A stretch of DNA of 7,799 nucleotides from an uncultured Prochlorococcus sp. GTDB lineage: Bacteria > Cyanobacteriota > Cyanobacteriia > PCC-6307 > Cyanobiaceae. This document shows, piece after piece, positions 1 through 6,837 of this stretch. A program made the position numbers and the translations under genes. The notes beneath the pieces are model-generated. The model saw nothing but the letters and a program-made list of their open reading frames with translations, was not told the DNA's origin and made no database searches. The stretch covers positions 1-7,799 of the forward strand of contig CACGEL010000032.1 in NCBI GenBank assembly GCA_902572065.1, in the 5' to 3' direction. The number at the start of each line of letters is the position of its first letter. Positions within the stretch are counted from its first letter, which is position 1.

Positions 1-359
1 CAAGATCTTTTGAAAGATTTAGAAATAATATCAACAACTATAATAGGTGGCACGAAAATATATATATGCCTATCTATTTATATGAAAGTAAACGTGAATA
101 TATTGATATAATTGATTCTAAATTTACAAGGTACTATAAAAATGAGAATAGAGAAAAAGAACTAGAAAATTTAGAATGGTTTCAAAAACAAGTTACTTTA
201 TTAGTTGAAATTAGAGATGCGATAGCTCCACAATTAGAAATTGCTGTAAAATACATCGGTAACCTTTTTGTAAATTTCTTAACCAAAGTAGTTGGCAAAG
301 CTATTGGATTAGTTGGGAAAGGAATCCTACAAGGTTTAGGTAGATCCAGTACTAAATAA
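1..359 (+). CDS. DUF3685-like protein, C-terminal part only (5' truncated)
   Basis: The reading frame is open from the left edge (first full codon at 3) to the TAA at 357-359, giving 118 visible residues. The first ATG, at 66, has no ribosome binding site, and the 21 codons before it are open and encode protein-like sequence (RSFERFRNNINNYNRWHENI), so I treat the gene as beginning outside the window. The visible part has a charged, tyrosine-rich stretch, then a helix around LEWFQKQVTLLVEIRDAIAP, then a hydrophobic glycine-patterned tail (VVGKAIGLVGKGILQGLGRS). That tail resembles the C-terminus I remember for cyanobacterial DUF3685 proteins, which are long proteins of unknown function. The tail could be an amphipathic or membrane-associated helix. 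The family name is from memory and moderately sure; no function can be given. The next gene follows after 14 bases on the same strand. Confidence 0.6.
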   Translation, partial: RSFERFRNNINNYNRWHENIYMPIYLYESKREYIDIIDSKFTRYYKNENREKELENLEWFQKQVTLLVEIRDAIAPQLEIAVKYIGNLFVNFLTKVVGKAIGLVGKGILQGLGRSSTK

Positions 360-373
360 ATTACCAACCTTTA

Positions 374-925
374 ATGAAAATATTTAAATTAATCCTAATA
401 TTATTATTATTTTTTAATTCATATCCCGCTAATGCTAGTAGAGATAATAATAATTATGATGGGAATATTTTTTCAATATATGCAGGAAATGGATCAATAG
501 TACCTCCTAAAACAACACTAAAAGAATCATTAAAAAATAAAAGAGTATCAGTTCTGTTTTTTTACCTTGATGATAGTTCTGACAGCAAAGCATTGGCTCC
601 GGTCATATCCGGTCTAGATTTAATCTGGAGGGAAAATATAGATATTATTGCTTTAACTATAGATGATTTGCAAAATGAAGAGAAATCAGAGGATCCTGAT
701 CAACCAAATTACTATTGGAATGGATTAATCCCCCAAACTATAGTTCTTGATAGTAATGGTGAAGTTCAATTTGATAATAATGGAGAAGTTGACTTTGGAG
801 ATTTAAACAACCTACTTGGAGAATTAACTGGAATCAAAACAAATGATAATTCTTCATTTACTGTAGAAGCCTTTAATGAATACAACAGTACAATTTCTGA
901 AAAAATCAGACAAAACAAAAACTAA
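374..925 (+). CDS. Exported thioredoxin-fold protein lacking the redox cysteines (thylakoid/lumen)
   Basis: This is a 183-residue protein. Residues 1-21 form a signal peptide: a basic start (MKIFK), a leucine-rich core, and an A-N-A site at 19-21 suggesting cleavage before S22. The mature protein is therefore probably in the thylakoid lumen or periplasm. Residues 55-150 read as a thioredoxin fold: strand VSVLFFYL, the active-site loop at 66-76 ending in the typical K-x-L-A-P, a strand IDIIALTID, then the IP (cis-Pro) at 119-120 and strand TIVLDSNGEV. The CxxC positions are S68 and S71, and the protein contains no cysteine at all, so it cannot do dithiol chemistry. Similar cyanobacterial proteins are, as I recall, annotated as thylakoid membrane photosystem I accumulation factors; I could not verify that name. 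A structural or chaperone role in photosystem assembly is an inference. A 24-base tandem duplication lies at 749-796. There is no clear Shine-Dalgarno; the start is supported by the signal peptide. Confidence 0.72.
   Translation: MKIFKLILILLLFFNSYPANASRDNNNYDGNIFSIYAGNGSIVPPKTTLKESLKNKRVSVLFFYLDDSSDSKALAPVISGLDLIWRENIDIIALTIDDLQNEEKSEDPDQPNYYWNGLIPQTIVLDSNGEVQFDNNGEVDFGDLNNLLGELTGIKTNDNSSFTVEAFNEYNSTISEKIRQNKN
749..796 (+). repeat. 24-bp imperfect tandem duplication inside the thioredoxin-like gene
   Basis: Bases 749-772 and 773-796 are two adjacent 24-base units identical at 20 of 24 positions by direct comparison. They encode DSNGEVQF and DNNGEVDF (residues 126-141), in phase with the codons. 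In a thioredoxin fold this is where the beta4-beta5 hairpin should lie, so the repeat may reflect the hairpin geometry or a duplication. Confidence 0.75.
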
Positions 926-940
926 ACATATCAGAATCAA

Positions 941-2107
941 ATGTTATTTTTAAATATTTTTTTAATATTTTTATTTTTAATAATTTGTTGTGATTTGTCT
1001 ATTAATTACTTCCCTAAAACAAATTTAGTTTTAATACCTCAAAATTATAAATTTAGAAAGAAAGACAATCATACTGAAGTAGTTATTGATATAAAAATAA
1101 TCAATAAAAGTAAATATAAAGAAACTATGGTTTCTAATCTAAATCTAGATTTAGATTTCTTTAAAGGTAAAAATAATCAATATCTTAAAGATATAGATTA
1201 TGAGGAAAGTATTTATATTTATTCTGGATCTATTAAAAAAAACATAAATAATTATTGGCCAACAACCATTATAAAAACAAACTCAAAACTACTAATACAA
1301 GTAATTTTAAAATTCAAAAATAGTGATTTAAAAAACAAAATCAAATATATATGGTTAAAGGTATTTTGGGATCATTACGGACATTTTGGAATCACTAAAA
1401 AACAAGATTGTTTTTTAGTGAATTTGAATCGTCATAATCAAAACACAAAAGAGCTGATTCAGATTCCTTTAAATCAAGACTACAAAGCTATTGCGGTTAA
1501 GACTGATTTACTTGGATCCTTTGATAATCCAATAGAAACTGTTAAAGAATATTGTAAGAAAATCACAAGAAAAAAAGATATTTTAACTATAGGTGAGTCA
1601 CCTCTAGCAATTATGCAAGGGAGGTATATAGCTCCTCAAAATTTAGAATATAATCTCTTTTCTAAAATATTATGTTATTTTTTTCACCCCACAAGTAGTC
1701 TTGCAACCGCTTGTGGCATGCAATTACTAATCGATAAAATAGGATTAACTAGGATAACCTTTTCCTTAATTTTAGGATTTTTATTTAAATGTATTGGGGT
1801 TAAAGGGATATTTTATAGATTAACAGGTTTTGAATCTTCCCTAATTGATGACATTAGTGGAACAGTTGTTCCATATGATAAAAGCATAGTTATGGGTCCA
1901 ATAAATACAAAATTGTTTTGCGATAAATTATCAGAACAGCTTGAAGTAGAAGTAGCAGTAGTTGATGTTAATGATCTTGGTGGTGTGAAAATATTAGCTA
2001 GTTCAAATAATTCGGTTAATAATATACTCAAAGAAATTTTGAAGGTTAACCCAGCAGGCAATTCTGACGAAAAAACACCTATAGTATTAATAAGAAATAG
2101 TGAATAA
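941..2107 (+). CDS. Membrane-anchored coenzyme F420:gamma-glutamyl ligase-like protein
   Basis: This is a 388-residue protein. Residues 2-17 are a strong hydrophobic segment at the very N-terminus, with CC at 16-17 and no obvious cleavage site, so an uncleaved anchor is likely; a lipoprotein is less likely. Residues about 28-160 look like a beta-rich domain (VVIDIKIINKS, then strands through IWLKVFWDHYG) that I do not recognise. Residues about 172-385 resemble the F420-0:L-glutamate ligase family (CofE-like): the start IPLNQDYKAIAVKTDLL, the block DILTIGESPLAIMQGRYI (213-230), GTVVPYDKSIVMGPIN (307-322), and VAVVDVNDLGGVKILASS (338-355). Known CofE enzymes add glutamate to F420-0 using GTP. 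Prochlorococcus is not known to make F420, so the substrate is probably different. The start lies 15 bases after the previous stop. Two strong inverted repeats lie inside the gene. Confidence 0.7.
   Translation: MLFLNIFLIFLFLIICCDLSINYFPKTNLVLIPQNYKFRKKDNHTEVVIDIKIINKSKYKETMVSNLNLDLDFFKGKNNQYLKDIDYEESIYIYSGSIKKNINNYWPTTIIKTNSKLLIQVILKFKNSDLKNKIKYIWLKVFWDHYGHFGITKKQDCFLVNLNRHNQNTKELIQIPLNQDYKAIAVKTDLLGSFDNPIETVKEYCKKITRKKDILTIGESPLAIMQGRYIAPQNLEYNLFSKILCYFFHPTSSLATACGMQLLIDKIGLTRITFSLILGFLFKCIGVKGIFYRLTGFESSLIDDISGTVVPYDKSIVMGPINTKLFCDKLSEQLEVEVAVVDVNDLGGVKILASSNNSVNNILKEILKVNPAGNSDEKTPIVLIRNSE
1136..1157. repeat. 22-bp perfect palindrome inside the F420-ligase-like gene
   Basis: Bases 1136-1157 equal their own reverse complement over the full 22 bases, centred between 1146 and 1147. 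The codons encode NLNLDLD (residues 66-72), so alternating Leu/Asn/Asp codons (CTA, AAT, TTA, GAT) may explain it. With no loop, it would act as a DNA palindrome rather than a good RNA hairpin. Confidence 0.8.
1392..1421. repeat. 14-bp perfect inverted repeat (hairpin) at a domain junction
   Basis: The left arm is 1392-1405 (TCACTAAAAAACAA) and the right arm 1408-1421 (TTGTTTTTTAGTGA), separated by two bases. In RNA the inner pairs would open, leaving a stem of about 12-13 pairs with a small loop. It encodes residues around 151-160 (ITKKQDCFLV), close to the boundary between the N-terminal beta domain and the ligase-like domain. No U-run follows the stem, so it is not a standard terminator. 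Confidence 0.8.
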
Positions 2108-3163
2108 ATGAAACAAGATAATAATAATATTTTTATTTCTAATATGGACAAAAATATTGCCTTTGAGGAACTACATATTCGTCATTTAAATCTATTACTG
2201 GATTTAAGAAGTGAGAAGTTGAATAATTGGTTTTTAAAAATGGCAATTATCAACACTTTTGATGACTTAAAGATTTTTTTAAACAATCTAAAAAAAAATA
2301 AACATAAATGCATTATTGCAATACAAGAAAAAAAAATTATAGGTTATTTAAATATAATTCCCTTAAACGATAAAGGCACCTGTTTAAGGATATCCAAGCC
2401 AAATTTAATAAATAGAGAGGCTTCTATTACTGAAAAAGATTTGACAATGGGGTTGATAAAGAAATCAATCTCTATTACAGATATAAAAACTTCAAGCTGG
2501 GTAATTAATTCTGAGATAAATAATAATCACCTTATATCAAGTGCAAGAGAATTAGGTTTTCAACCATTAGAACAGGTAAAACTTTGGAGTAAAAATAATA
2601 TTAATAAGTCTATTAAACTAATAAATAAAGATGATTATTCAATTGATCAATTCCAAGAAATTAATAAATTAAACATTATAAATGTGCTTAATTTTATTCG
2701 CGCAAATCAATCTCCTTTAATAAGATCAATATTAGATCTTGATCAAAAAGATATCTCCAATAGAAATGATTTAAATAGCGGTGCAATAATTCATGAAAAT
2801 TCAGTTTTATGCACAATTTTAAAAGATATAAATTTTCAAGATAGTAAAATCTATACATTAACGATTGGGAGAAGTTGGGACAATCGATTAAATCCTATTT
2901 TAAAAGAAATTTTAAATAAATTTTTTCATAAATCTCCTTATTCTATAATCAAAACTTATGAAGACAATACTGAATTAAATTCATATCTAGAAAATTCTGG
3001 GTTTAAAGATAAATTACAAGAAATTATCCTTGTGAGAAATACTATTGTTAGAAATGAATCTAAGCAGATTAATAAAATAAACCAATCATTAGAATCGATT
3101 TTTGAAAAATTAAATCCACAAGGTAATGCTTACCCATCCCCATTCCCTTTGAGGTCTAAGTGA
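2108..3163 (+). CDS. GNAT-family acetyltransferase-like protein with two GNAT-like lobes
   Basis: This is a 351-residue protein whose ATG immediately follows the previous TAA with no spacer, so translational coupling is likely. The first lobe (about 18-160) has the GNAT pattern: helices at 24-64, the strand pair [20 protein letters not shown] (67-86), and the closing [15 protein letters not shown] (146-160). The second lobe (about 190-312) ends in a parallel way: [20 protein letters not shown] (287-306), so it may be a second, diverged GNAT domain. I do not see a classical acetyl-CoA pyrophosphate loop (Q/RxxGxG/A), so activity and substrate are unknown. The C-terminus has a short linker and a proline-rich tail, [13 protein letters not shown]. 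The end overlaps the ruvX start by 4 bases. M13 is a possible alternative start. Two runs of nine A lie at 2290-2298 and 2328-2336. Confidence 0.65.
   Translation: MKQDNNNIFISNMDKNIAFEELHIRHLNLLLDLRSEKLNNWFLKMAIINTFDDLKIFLNNLKKNKHKCIIAIQEKKIIGYLNIIPLNDKGTCLRISKPNLINREASITEKDLTMGLIKKSISITDIKTSSWVINSEINNNHLISSARELGFQPLEQVKLWSKNNINKSIKLINKDDYSIDQFQEINKLNIINVLNFIRANQSPLIRSILDLDQKDISNRNDLNSGAIIHENSVLCTILKDINFQDSKIYTLTIGRSWDNRLNPILKEILNKFFHKSPYSIIKTYEDNTELNSYLENSGFKDKLQEIILVRNTIVRNESKQINKINQSLESIFEKLNPQGNAYPSPFPLRSK
3151..3154 (+). promoter_or_regulatory. Shine-Dalgarno GAGG for the GTG start of ruvX
   Basis: GAGG at 3151-3154 lies five bases before the GTG at 3160, inside the end of the acetyltransferase-like gene. 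It is the only good Shine-Dalgarno match I see before any gene in this window, and it supports GTG as the ruvX start, since no in-frame ATG exists in that gene. Confidence 0.6.
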
Positions 3164-3615
3164 AATATTGCAAGCCCAAACCTAAGTCAATATTAAGTTT
3201 AGATGTTGGGACAAAAAGAATAGGATTAGCATATTGTGATTCACTTTTTATTACAGTAAATATTCTTCCTGCAGTAAAGAGAGAAAAAAACAATACTGAG
3301 TTAAAAAACATTAAAAATTATATTAAACAACTTAATTTAACTGGTTTTATCGTTGGCTTACCCCTTGATGATGAAGGAAAATTTACATCACAAGCTTTTG
3401 ATTGCGAAACTTATGGTGAATTTCTTTTTAATGAATTAAAACTTCCTTTTTCCTTCGTCAATGAGCATAGCTCAACCTGGGAATCAACAAATAGATTTGG
3501 TGTAAAGAAAGATAAATCTGGACTTATTGACAGCTTATCTGCCAAAGTAATACTTGAGCAATGGATTCAGGAAGGTCCTGAGTTAAAAGAATTAGTGGGT
3601 AATAAACAAATTTAA
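3160..3615 (+). CDS. ruvX: RuvX/YqgF, putative Holliday junction resolvase / pre-16S rRNA nuclease
   Basis: This is a 151-residue RNase H-fold nuclease of the usual family length (about 140-150). Members are assigned to Holliday junction resolution or to maturation of the 16S rRNA 5' end in the cytoplasm. Visible motifs: [11 protein letters not shown] (14-24) with the first catalytic acid D15; [17 protein letters not shown] (63-79); VNEHSST (100-106) with acid E102; and [14 protein letters not shown] (122-135) with D124. The second motif reads NEH where most bacteria have DER; the glutamate is kept. The start is GTG, four bases overlapping the upstream stop (GTGA), with a Shine-Dalgarno at 3151-3154; there is no in-frame ATG. 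The pairing with the upstream acetyltransferase-like gene suggests co-translation. The following gap is 33 bases. Confidence 0.9.
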   Translation: MKYCKPKPKSILSLDVGTKRIGLAYCDSLFITVNILPAVKREKNNTELKNIKNYIKQLNLTGFIVGLPLDDEGKFTSQAFDCETYGEFLFNELKLPFSFVNEHSSTWESTNRFGVKKDKSGLIDSLSAKVILEQWIQEGPELKELVGNKQI

Positions 3616-3648
3616 TATTAATATAAATCTATATAAGTCAAATCAAAA

Positions 3649-4185
3649 ATGAACGATCATAAATCCCAAGATAATTATGAGGCTCAAACCCTTGTTTTAA
3701 AAGACTCAAATGGAAATGAACTATTTTGTTATCTTGAACAAATAGTAAAGATTGAAGAAAAAGAATATGCATTATTAACACCAGTTGATACACCAGTAAG
3801 TTTATTCAAAATCAATGAAACAGATGAGCCAGAATTAATTGAAAAGATAGAGAAAAACGAACAAGTCTTAAAGAATGCTGATGCAGTGCTACAAGAACAT
3901 GATCTAAAACTTATAAGATCGGCGGTTACCTTAACTGTATCTGGAGAACTCGAAGAGCCGATTTATGATGAGTTAGAAGAAGATAGTATAGATGAGGAAA
4001 GTGAAACATACGAATTACTTGTAAGTTTTAATTTATTGGAACAAGAATATGGCTTATATATTCCTCTAGATCCTTTTTTTATCGTTGGAAAAATAGTAGA
4101 TCAAGGTGCATTATTAATTGAGGATGATGAGTTTGATAAAGTTCAACCTTTAATTGAATCTGAGTTAGAAAAGAGTAGTTTGTAA
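3649..4185 (+). CDS. DUF3727 domain protein with DUF1292-like N-terminal half (acidic)
   Basis: This is a 178-residue soluble protein with no signal peptide or membrane segment. About 45 residues are Asp or Glu against about 13 Lys/Arg, so it is strongly acidic, with an acidic patch at 102-119. Residues about 12-55 resemble DUF1292 (YrzB-like): TLVLKDSNGNELFCYLEQIV and then EYALLTPVDTPVSLFKI. Residues about 78-172 match what I recall of the cyanobacterial and plastid DUF3727 domain. The two parts share a common pattern: 37-55 and 131-149 are identical at 8 of 19 positions (E.EY.L..P.D.....KI), which points to an internal duplication. Function is unknown. It lies 33 bases after ruvX and 4 bases before the phosphatase gene. 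The ATG at 3649 is the only reasonable start, though no Shine-Dalgarno is seen. Confidence 0.8.
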   Translation: MNDHKSQDNYEAQTLVLKDSNGNELFCYLEQIVKIEEKEYALLTPVDTPVSLFKINETDEPELIEKIEKNEQVLKNADAVLQEHDLKLIRSAVTLTVSGELEEPIYDELEEDSIDEESETYELLVSFNLLEQEYGLYIPLDPFFIVGKIVDQGALLIEDDEFDKVQPLIESELEKSSL

Positions 4186-4189
4186 AATA

Positions 4190-4684
4190 ATGAGTTCTCT
4201 TGTAAATGTCCATTGGGACACTAAAGTACCTATATATGAAATATCTCATTCAAAACTACAAAATGAAGGAATTAAAAGCTTATTAATAGATGTTGATGGT
4301 ACACTTTTAAGTCGCCAATCTAATAAAATTCCAACAAATGTAAAAAATTGGATCAAAGAATCTAAACAGTTATTCTCTTTATACTTAATTAGTAATAATC
4401 CCTCTAATGAACGCATTAGAAAGATTGCTATGGAATTAGATATCAGATATAAATCAAACGCACTAAAACCAAGAAAAAAAATTACTTTGGATGTAATTTC
4501 AGAAATGAAAGAGGATTCAAAAAATATTGCTATAATTGGGGATAGAATTTTTACGGATATTATTGTAGGAAATAGATGCAATATTCAGACAATTTTAGTT
4601 AAACGATTAAGCAAAAATGGATTACCGATAAAATTTAATTTAACATTAATCCTAGAAAAAATGATTTCTATTTTCTTAAAATGA
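4190..4684 (+). CDS. YqeG/Gep4-type HAD-IIIA phosphatase; candidate phosphatidylglycerophosphate phosphatase
   Basis: This is a 164-residue HAD-superfamily phosphatase, the usual length for YqeG proteins. Visible motifs: I at [10 protein letters not shown] (31-40), with nucleophile D34 and acid/base D36; II at LISNN (66-70), S68; III at ALKPRKK (91-97), K93; and IV at [15 protein letters not shown] (115-129), D118 and D123. The GDxxxTDxxxGNR form of motif IV is typical of the YqeG branch. Yeast Gep4 and plant/algal PGP phosphatases belong to the same branch and remove the phosphate from phosphatidylglycerophosphate; by inference this enzyme may make phosphatidylglycerol, a thylakoid lipid that cyanobacteria need. 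Assignment to the HAD/YqeG family is secure; the substrate is inferred. The start lies four bases after the DUF3727 stop, and the end overlaps proB by four bases (ATGA). Confidence 0.87.
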   Translation: MSSLVNVHWDTKVPIYEISHSKLQNEGIKSLLIDVDGTLLSRQSNKIPTNVKNWIKESKQLFSLYLISNNPSNERIRKIAMELDIRYKSNALKPRKKITLDVISEMKEDSKNIAIIGDRIFTDIIVGNRCNIQTILVKRLSKNGLPIKFNLTLILEKMISIFLK

Positions 4685-5763
4685 AAAAATGGGTCGTAAA
4701 AATTGGAACTAGTATTCTCAGAGGAAATGAGGATCATTCAACAGAACAAGTAATAGAAATTTTATGTAAATCTTTAACAAATTTTATTTTAAAAGGAAAT
4801 AAAGTCATTCTCGTAACAAGTGGAGCTGTTGGATTAGGATGTAAAAAATTAAATTTGAATACAAGGCCAAAGGAACTTAGTACTCTTCAAGCTGTGGCTG
4901 CAGTAGGACAAGTTAATTTAATGACTTTATATGAAAAAACAATGAAAAAGCTAGGTCATAATATAGCCCAAATACTAATAACCAAAACTGATTTTGATTC
5001 GCGTGAATCATTCAATAATGCTTCCAAAACATTTAAACAATTAATTGATCTAAATGTTGTACCTATAGTTAACGAGAATGATTCTATTTCAAATGAAGAG
5101 CTTAAATATGGAGACAACGATACTCTTTCTGCCTTAGTTGCTTTAGCAATAAATGCTAATAAGCTAATTTTATTAACTGATATAGAAAATTTATATTCTA
5201 AAGACCCAAGAAATAATAAAGATGCTCATCCAATAAAAGAAGTTAATATTAATGAATTAAAAATTATAAAAGATAAAAATATCAAAAATTATAATAACGA
5301 ATGGGGGACAGGTGGTATTACAACAAAATTAATTGCTGCTGAAATCGCCACAAAGGGAGGGGTAGAAGTTCAATTAGCCGATGGTAGAAATGAAGAAAAT
5401 TTAATAAATATTTTCGATGATAAAAAAATAGGCACAATATTTCATCCAGTAGATAAACCATTAGGTAATAAAAAAAGTTGGTTATCTCATGCTATTAAAA
5501 CTGTTGGACAAATAACATTAGATGAAGGAGCTTGTTTAGCAATTGAGAAAAAAGGTGCATCTCTTCTAGTTGTAGGAGTTAAAGAAGTAGAGGGAGATTT
5601 TACTATTAATCAGGCTGTTAGAATTGTAAATACTAATAAGAAAGAAGTTGCAAAAGGGATAACATCAATGAGTAGTGATTCTCTAAAAAGAATTTTAAAT
5701 AAAAAAGAAACCATTAATTCATCAATGATCGTTGTTCATAGGGATGTTCTTGCTCTTACCTAA
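4681..5763 (+). CDS. proB: Glutamate 5-kinase with C-terminal PUA domain (proline synthesis)
   Basis: This 360-residue enzyme phosphorylates glutamate to gamma-glutamyl phosphate using ATP, the first step of proline synthesis, in the cytoplasm. Length and layout match the long ProB form. The amino-acid kinase domain (1-255) shows VKIGTSIL (6-13, K7), VTSGAVGLG (45-53), [13 protein letters not shown] (69-81), the substrate-binding NENDSIS (131-137), [12 protein letters not shown] (143-154), the nucleotide site [14 protein letters not shown] (164-177), and [16 protein letters not shown] (208-223, K216). A PUA domain follows at about 268-345 ([18 protein letters not shown]). In characterised enzymes the kinase is feedback-inhibited by proline. 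The ATG overlaps the stop of the phosphatase gene (ATGA), which suggests coupled translation. lpxD follows after 11 bases. Confidence 0.96.
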   Translation: MKKWVVKIGTSILRGNEDHSTEQVIEILCKSLTNFILKGNKVILVTSGAVGLGCKKLNLNTRPKELSTLQAVAAVGQVNLMTLYEKTMKKLGHNIAQILITKTDFDSRESFNNASKTFKQLIDLNVVPIVNENDSISNEELKYGDNDTLSALVALAINANKLILLTDIENLYSKDPRNNKDAHPIKEVNINELKIIKDKNIKNYNNEWGTGGITTKLIAAEIATKGGVEVQLADGRNEENLINIFDDKKIGTIFHPVDKPLGNKKSWLSHAIKTVGQITLDEGACLAIEKKGASLLVVGVKEVEGDFTINQAVRIVNTNKKEVAKGITSMSSDSLKRILNKKETINSSMIVVHRDVLALT

Positions 5764-5774
5764 AAAATTTAAAA

Positions 5775-6809
5775 ATGTTATTAAGTGAATTAGTTAATCT
5801 CATAAAAAGTGGAGATTCGAAATTTATTAAAGCAAATATATTCGAAAATATAGATATTGAAAATGCTGCTTCTTTAGATATTGCATCAAAAAATCAAATA
5901 TCGTTTTTAGAAGAAAATAATACATTGAAAGATAACTTAAAAAGAACTTCTGCTTCAGCCATTATTACATCCAATAATTGTGAAATAATAGGTTTACTTG
6001 AATCACAGAACATTTCAAACATAATTGTAGAAAATCCCAGAATTGCATTCGCGGAAGTATTAAATTCTCTTTATGAGCAGATTAATTTTAATCCAGGGAT
6101 AGATAATACAGCTGTTATTAAAAAATCAGCAAAAGTAGGGAAAAACTGTTATTTAGGACCTAATGTTTATATTGGCGAAAATTCAATAATTGGCGATAAT
6201 AACAAGATTTTTCCTGGTACAACTATTTTAGGAAATGTGAGGTTAGGTAATAATAATGTAATTCATCCAAATTGTGTCATTTATGAAAATACAAGTATTG
6301 AAAATAATTGCGTAATAAATTCCAACACTGTTATAGGTTCTGAAGGGTTTGGTTTTATTCCTCAAGATGGCAAGTGGATTAAAATGCCTCAAAAAGGTTC
6401 CGTAATAATAAAGAGCTTTGTAGAAATTGGTACAAACTGTTGTATTGATAGGCCTTCTGTCGGCAATACATTTATAGATGAAGGAACTAAAATGGATAAT
6501 TTAGTTCAAATAGGTCATGGAGTTAAAATAGGAAAAAATTGTGCATTTGCTGCTCAAGTGGGTATAGCAGGAGGAGCTGTGATTGGAAATGGCGTAATCC
6601 TTGCTGGGCAAGTAGGTGTTAATAACAGAGTAAAAGTTGGTAATAATGTCATAGCTAGTTCAAAATGTGGGATCCATTGTGATATTGAAGATGGAGAAGT
6701 TGTTAGCGGTTTCCCAGCTATGAAAAATAAATCTTGGTTAAGGAGTTCAAGTGTTTTTAAAAAATTACCTGAATTAGCAAAAAAGCTTAGACAACTAGAC
6801 AAGAAATAA
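5775..6809 (+). CDS. lpxD: UDP-3-O-(3-hydroxyacyl)glucosamine N-acyltransferase (lipid A synthesis)
   Basis: This 344-residue enzyme adds the N-linked 3-hydroxyacyl chain from acyl-ACP to UDP-3-O-acyl-glucosamine, the third step of lipid A synthesis. The N-terminal uridine-binding domain (1-100) includes the typical ISFLEENNTLKDNLKRTSAS (42-61). Residues about 112-300 form a left-handed beta-helix of hexapeptide repeats (for example AKVGKNCYLGPNVYIGENSI). Further landmarks are IGSEGFGFIP (187-196), the catalytic histidine H248 in LVQIGHGVKIG, GIAGGAVIGNG (263-273), and the exit SGFPA (311-315) leading to a C-terminal helix. The motif at 223-231 reads CIDRPSVGN where enterobacteria have TIDRGALDD; I believe this is usual in cyanobacteria. 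The gene lies 11 bases after proB and 28 before leuB. No Shine-Dalgarno is seen; the start fits the family's N-terminus. Confidence 0.95.
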   Translation: MLLSELVNLIKSGDSKFIKANIFENIDIENAASLDIASKNQISFLEENNTLKDNLKRTSASAIITSNNCEIIGLLESQNISNIIVENPRIAFAEVLNSLYEQINFNPGIDNTAVIKKSAKVGKNCYLGPNVYIGENSIIGDNNKIFPGTTILGNVRLGNNNVIHPNCVIYENTSIENNCVINSNTVIGSEGFGFIPQDGKWIKMPQKGSVIIKSFVEIGTNCCIDRPSVGNTFIDEGTKMDNLVQIGHGVKIGKNCAFAAQVGIAGGAVIGNGVILAGQVGVNNRVKVGNNVIASSKCGIHCDIEDGEVVSGFPAMKNKSWLRSSSVFKKLPELAKKLRQLDKK

Positions 6810-6837
6810 ATTATTCTTTTAATAAATTAAAAACTAA

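Noticed and set aside
182..367. Minus-strand open frame of 61 codons
   Set aside because: It lies opposite the DUF3685-like C-terminus, has no recognisable domain, and its composition is that of an antisense shadow.
1813..2151. Minus-strand open frame of 112 codons
   Set aside because: It is antisense to the conserved ligase domain, which has clear family motifs; Ser/Thr/Leu-rich composition is typical of a shadow frame.
3616..3648. Possible -10 promoter element (TATAAAT/TATATAA) before the DUF3727 gene
   Set aside because: The gap is the longest in the window, but such hexamers occur throughout this AT-rich DNA and no other promoter element supports it.
4246..4581. Minus-strand open frame of 111 codons
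   Set aside because: It runs opposite the HAD phosphatase with all catalytic motifs intact on the + strand; no domain is seen in it.
6810..6837. Possible terminator between lpxD and leuB
   Set aside because: The gap is AT-only or nearly so, with no GC-containing stem; nothing supports termination there.
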